Translations under genes and position numbers: made by a program
From: Homalodisca vitripennis
Taxonomy: Eukaryota; Arthropoda; Insecta; Hemiptera; Cicadellidae
Direction: 5' to 3'
Assembly (NCBI RefSeq): GCF_021130785.1
Contig: NC_060208.1
Coordinates: 53,545,501 to 53,609,500 of the forward strand
Length of the DNA: 64,000 nt
The notes under the pieces: generated by a model
What the model was told of the DNA's origin: nothing
Databases searched by the model: none
The model's input: only the letters and a program-made list of their open reading frames with translations
Shown: positions 61,499 to 64,000 of the stretch, piece by piece
Layout: the number at the start of each line of letters is the position of its first letter
Numbering within the stretch: position 1 is the first letter of the stretch

Positions 61499-64000
61499 TG
61501 AAGAACCAATAACTAATTATTATAACTAATTCTAAATTTTACTATAGTTTTAACTTAATAATATTCTACTATCTTATCTTTCTAATTTCTGTGTGTCTTA
61601 CAAATTTATGTTTTGCAAATGTAATATAGTGATGGCATTTACTAGTTGTGAGCAAGTGAAGATGTACGTGAGCACTTAACCTCTAAATATTAACTAAACT
61701 ATTAACTCTATTTTATTTATTGTAACTATTATATATAGCTAATCAATACTAATAAATGTTACTTTGGTATTATTAATATCATTGAGTATAATAAAAAAAG
61801 TAGTACAAACAAAATAATTTAATTAACCATTAAGCAAACCTACTCCTCTTACACCTCAACATATGGTCCCCTCACTCCAAAATAAAATATATTAGTCTAG
61901 TTTGTAAAATATAGCTAAGAGCTCAAATATTTTTAAGTGGCAGCCATTTATTTTAAGGTACATTTTAAATTCCATTTTCTCATTATTCTACATCTGTGAA
62001 AATATTTAAACATTACTTCATTAACACTAGTAGTTAAAACAACATTTTTCCAATATTACTTTATTTTTTGGACAAGGCCTTGTGCAAAAAATAAAATTGC
62101 TTCAAGAGACTTGAAGTACTTCATTGCCCTGAAGTGAAAGTTACTTGTGAAATAACAATTTTTTAAAATTTACGTTGAAACGAAGAATTTTACTTTCATG
62201 AAAGTAATTCTTAAAAAAAAGTAATGATTACGTGACTTGAGTCTCTATATATGTTGCCCGTAATAAACAGTATAACAATTACTGTTCTTGTAATATTATT
62301 TTAAACATGTCATTATTTACACTAAAAAGTACGTATTTTTTACCCTGAGTCGATCTCATTAATAGAATAAGTGTTATTAAAATCTCACATGTTATAAACA
62401 TTTTAAATCTGATTTTAGTGAAACATAAGTACACAATTATTGTCTTGACTAGTATGAAATATTTAAAAAGTTTAAATGGTTTCTACTTTTATTACGGTTG
62501 TTCCGATTTAATTTAATTATTATTATTATTCTTGTCCTCATAATGGCTAAAAATTATTAAAAAAACTTGCCCTGTGTTTAAATTCAAGGTTTGACACTGA
62601 TTTTTCACATGAATACCTTCAAGAAATTAATGGTAGAAAACAGTTTATACGTGACGGGAGACTCAAGAATGCAGTTGTTAACTGGGTTGTTCATTTTCAA
62701 AGAGTAAAAAAGAAACAGGGACATTTTAAAAACTTTTTAGAATTTAAAGGCGATTATGTGGATAAGTAAAGTAGAAATATAACAAATAAACGAAAACTTT
62801 ACCACATAAGTTTATCTTTTAAATGACCAAAAGGCCCTTACTTAATGAATATGTCTAAAAACAGTGGTTTATAATTCTCAACCCAACCACAGTGGCCAAA
62901 GTCTTTCCACAGTGGCTAATGTATAAAGTGTTTCCAATTACAGCAAAATTTTTAACTATGAAAATTTTATTTGTTTGGTATTGTTGTTAAAAAGAATTCC
63001 TAAATTAGTATGATATGAAATCATGCATTTACTCAACTTGAATCAATAAAACATCCACAGCTAGGGCTATACATCTTTGAATACTAACTTTGTTTGACAT
63101 ATTTAATAACCTATATTGCCAGGTGATCTGTAACAGAGTCATACAATTTTGATATGACTCGGAAGTCAAATTTTTTTCTTCAGACATCATTGTTACCAAA
63201 ACAGTTATATGCACATAGTGTATAAACACACAGTTTGATTCTTCAACACAGTATATCGTACTTCTCATGTGCTACAAACTAAGTTTAATAACAATGAAAC
63301 AGTTACTCTAACAGACAGCAGATTAACACAAAAAACGAGTTTTGAAATTAATCCATCAGATAGTAGCACAAAAAAGGCATAAACTAAACAATGACGCTGT
63401 GACTGCTATGGAGAATGAACAGCAGAGTATTCTAGTTCATTTAAAGAATGCTGAAAAGTTTTAGAGATTTCCCAATAATATCAGTATACAGCAAACAATA
63501 TACTACAGCACCACAACCATAATATCCCGATTGCTATGGACACAAGTCCACAATTAACGTGTTAAAACTAAAGTACAGAGTTTTAGTAAACAAAACAGAT
63601 ATCAAACCGTCAAAGGAATCCAGAAAACAATGTACAGTATTAATATTATAAATATTACCATTGCATTGCAAAAGACATAACACTTCACTAAATCTACATC
63701 GTTAGAATTTGTATTTAAACTTTTACTGACAACATTTTACTATGTAACAGTATAACCTATAGGAGGGAAATTACTCCAAAAATATTATCTTTTTTTAAAC
63801 AGGGTCTACGACATTTTATTTTTGGAACTATTGCAGATAAAGCAACAAAACTTTGCACATAAATACAATACCTAACAATCTACTATTTTAAGCACATACA
63901 CTTTCTGAAAACATCTTGACTAGCATCCTTGTGGACCATCCCCAGTATGATGGAAAACTTTATATTTGCTTATTAAAGTAGATTTTTAGGTATAGCACTT

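Larger units (their letters stand above)
53404..64000. other. intergenic region downstream of caskin
   Basis: No gene was supported. The listed hAT relic, two-copy repeat and hairpin, plus simple runs (G about 13 at 54978; AC repeats at about 57220), are all I see. A 72-codon frame at 54694-54912 has a hydrophobic stretch (TVVALIVLVFTVYCALYFII), but no family, codon bias or homology cue. Confidence 0.6.

Noticed and set aside
1..64000. CRISPR arrays, bacterial operons, ribosome-binding sites
   Set aside because: The window is clearly eukaryotic. The direct repeats are contiguous tandem units without spacers.

Overview
This is eukaryotic, AT-rich, intron-rich DNA dominated by one gene on the + strand: the 3' two thirds of an arthropod caskin gene (ckn, the CASK-interacting-protein family of synaptic scaffolds). 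The identification rests on two adjacent SAM domains on separate exons (34495-34707 and 39020-39262), a Ser/Gly-rich segment before SAM1, a proline-rich linker, and the short acidic C-terminal block ending at the stop at 52328-52330. Intron sizes, insect-type transposons (piggyBac, hAT, a Jockey-like non-LTR element) and base composition suggest an insect. The order is not decidable from the window; a hemipteroid is only a guess.

Layout. 1-16187 is 5' flank or long 5' introns. It has no ankyrin or SH3 coding sequence, but holds two small phase-1 candidate exons (1620-1655, 6419-6472), a GC-rich block (2140-2520), a hAT MITE with an 8-bp target duplication (10461-10825), short tandem repeats and an E-box cluster. 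Supported caskin exons are 16188-16352, 24273-24364, 28750-28839, 30858-31049, 34495-34707, 39020-39262, 49208-49467, 50216-50399, 50614-50701, 50855-50915 and 52210-52330. Their phases join into one open frame of 566 codons plus stop if translation starts at the ATG at 16196; upstream exons may add more. Candidate alternative exons lie at 20897-20933, 29609-29698 and 46812-46937. The 3' UTR runs to about 52.8 or 53.4 kb. From there to 64000 no convincing gene is visible; the stretch holds a hAT transposase relic, a two-copy repeat and a perfect hairpin.

The most unusual structure is in the intron before SAM2. From 37464 to 39019, abutting the functional SAM2 exon, lie a full-length decayed copy of that exon and then ten head-to-tail, internally deleted copies of it with a 141-bp period. 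The array ends exactly at the functional exon, so the acceptor that exon must use is itself repeat sequence and is also present before most of the dead copies. This is an exon-derived satellite growing inside a coding gene, with possible effects on splicing of the second SAM domain.

Other notable structures are a 2.3-kb decayed piggyBac element (31935-34258), inserted at a TTAA in one half of a 141-bp tandem duplication whose other half preserves the empty target site; a 444-bp snap-back inverted repeat (23103-23546); a 5 x 123-bp minisatellite (27025-27639); and a decayed Jockey-like LINE (about 42440-45480) interrupted by a 755-bp insertion. The long minus-strand open frames in both tandem arrays are artefacts of periods divisible by three.
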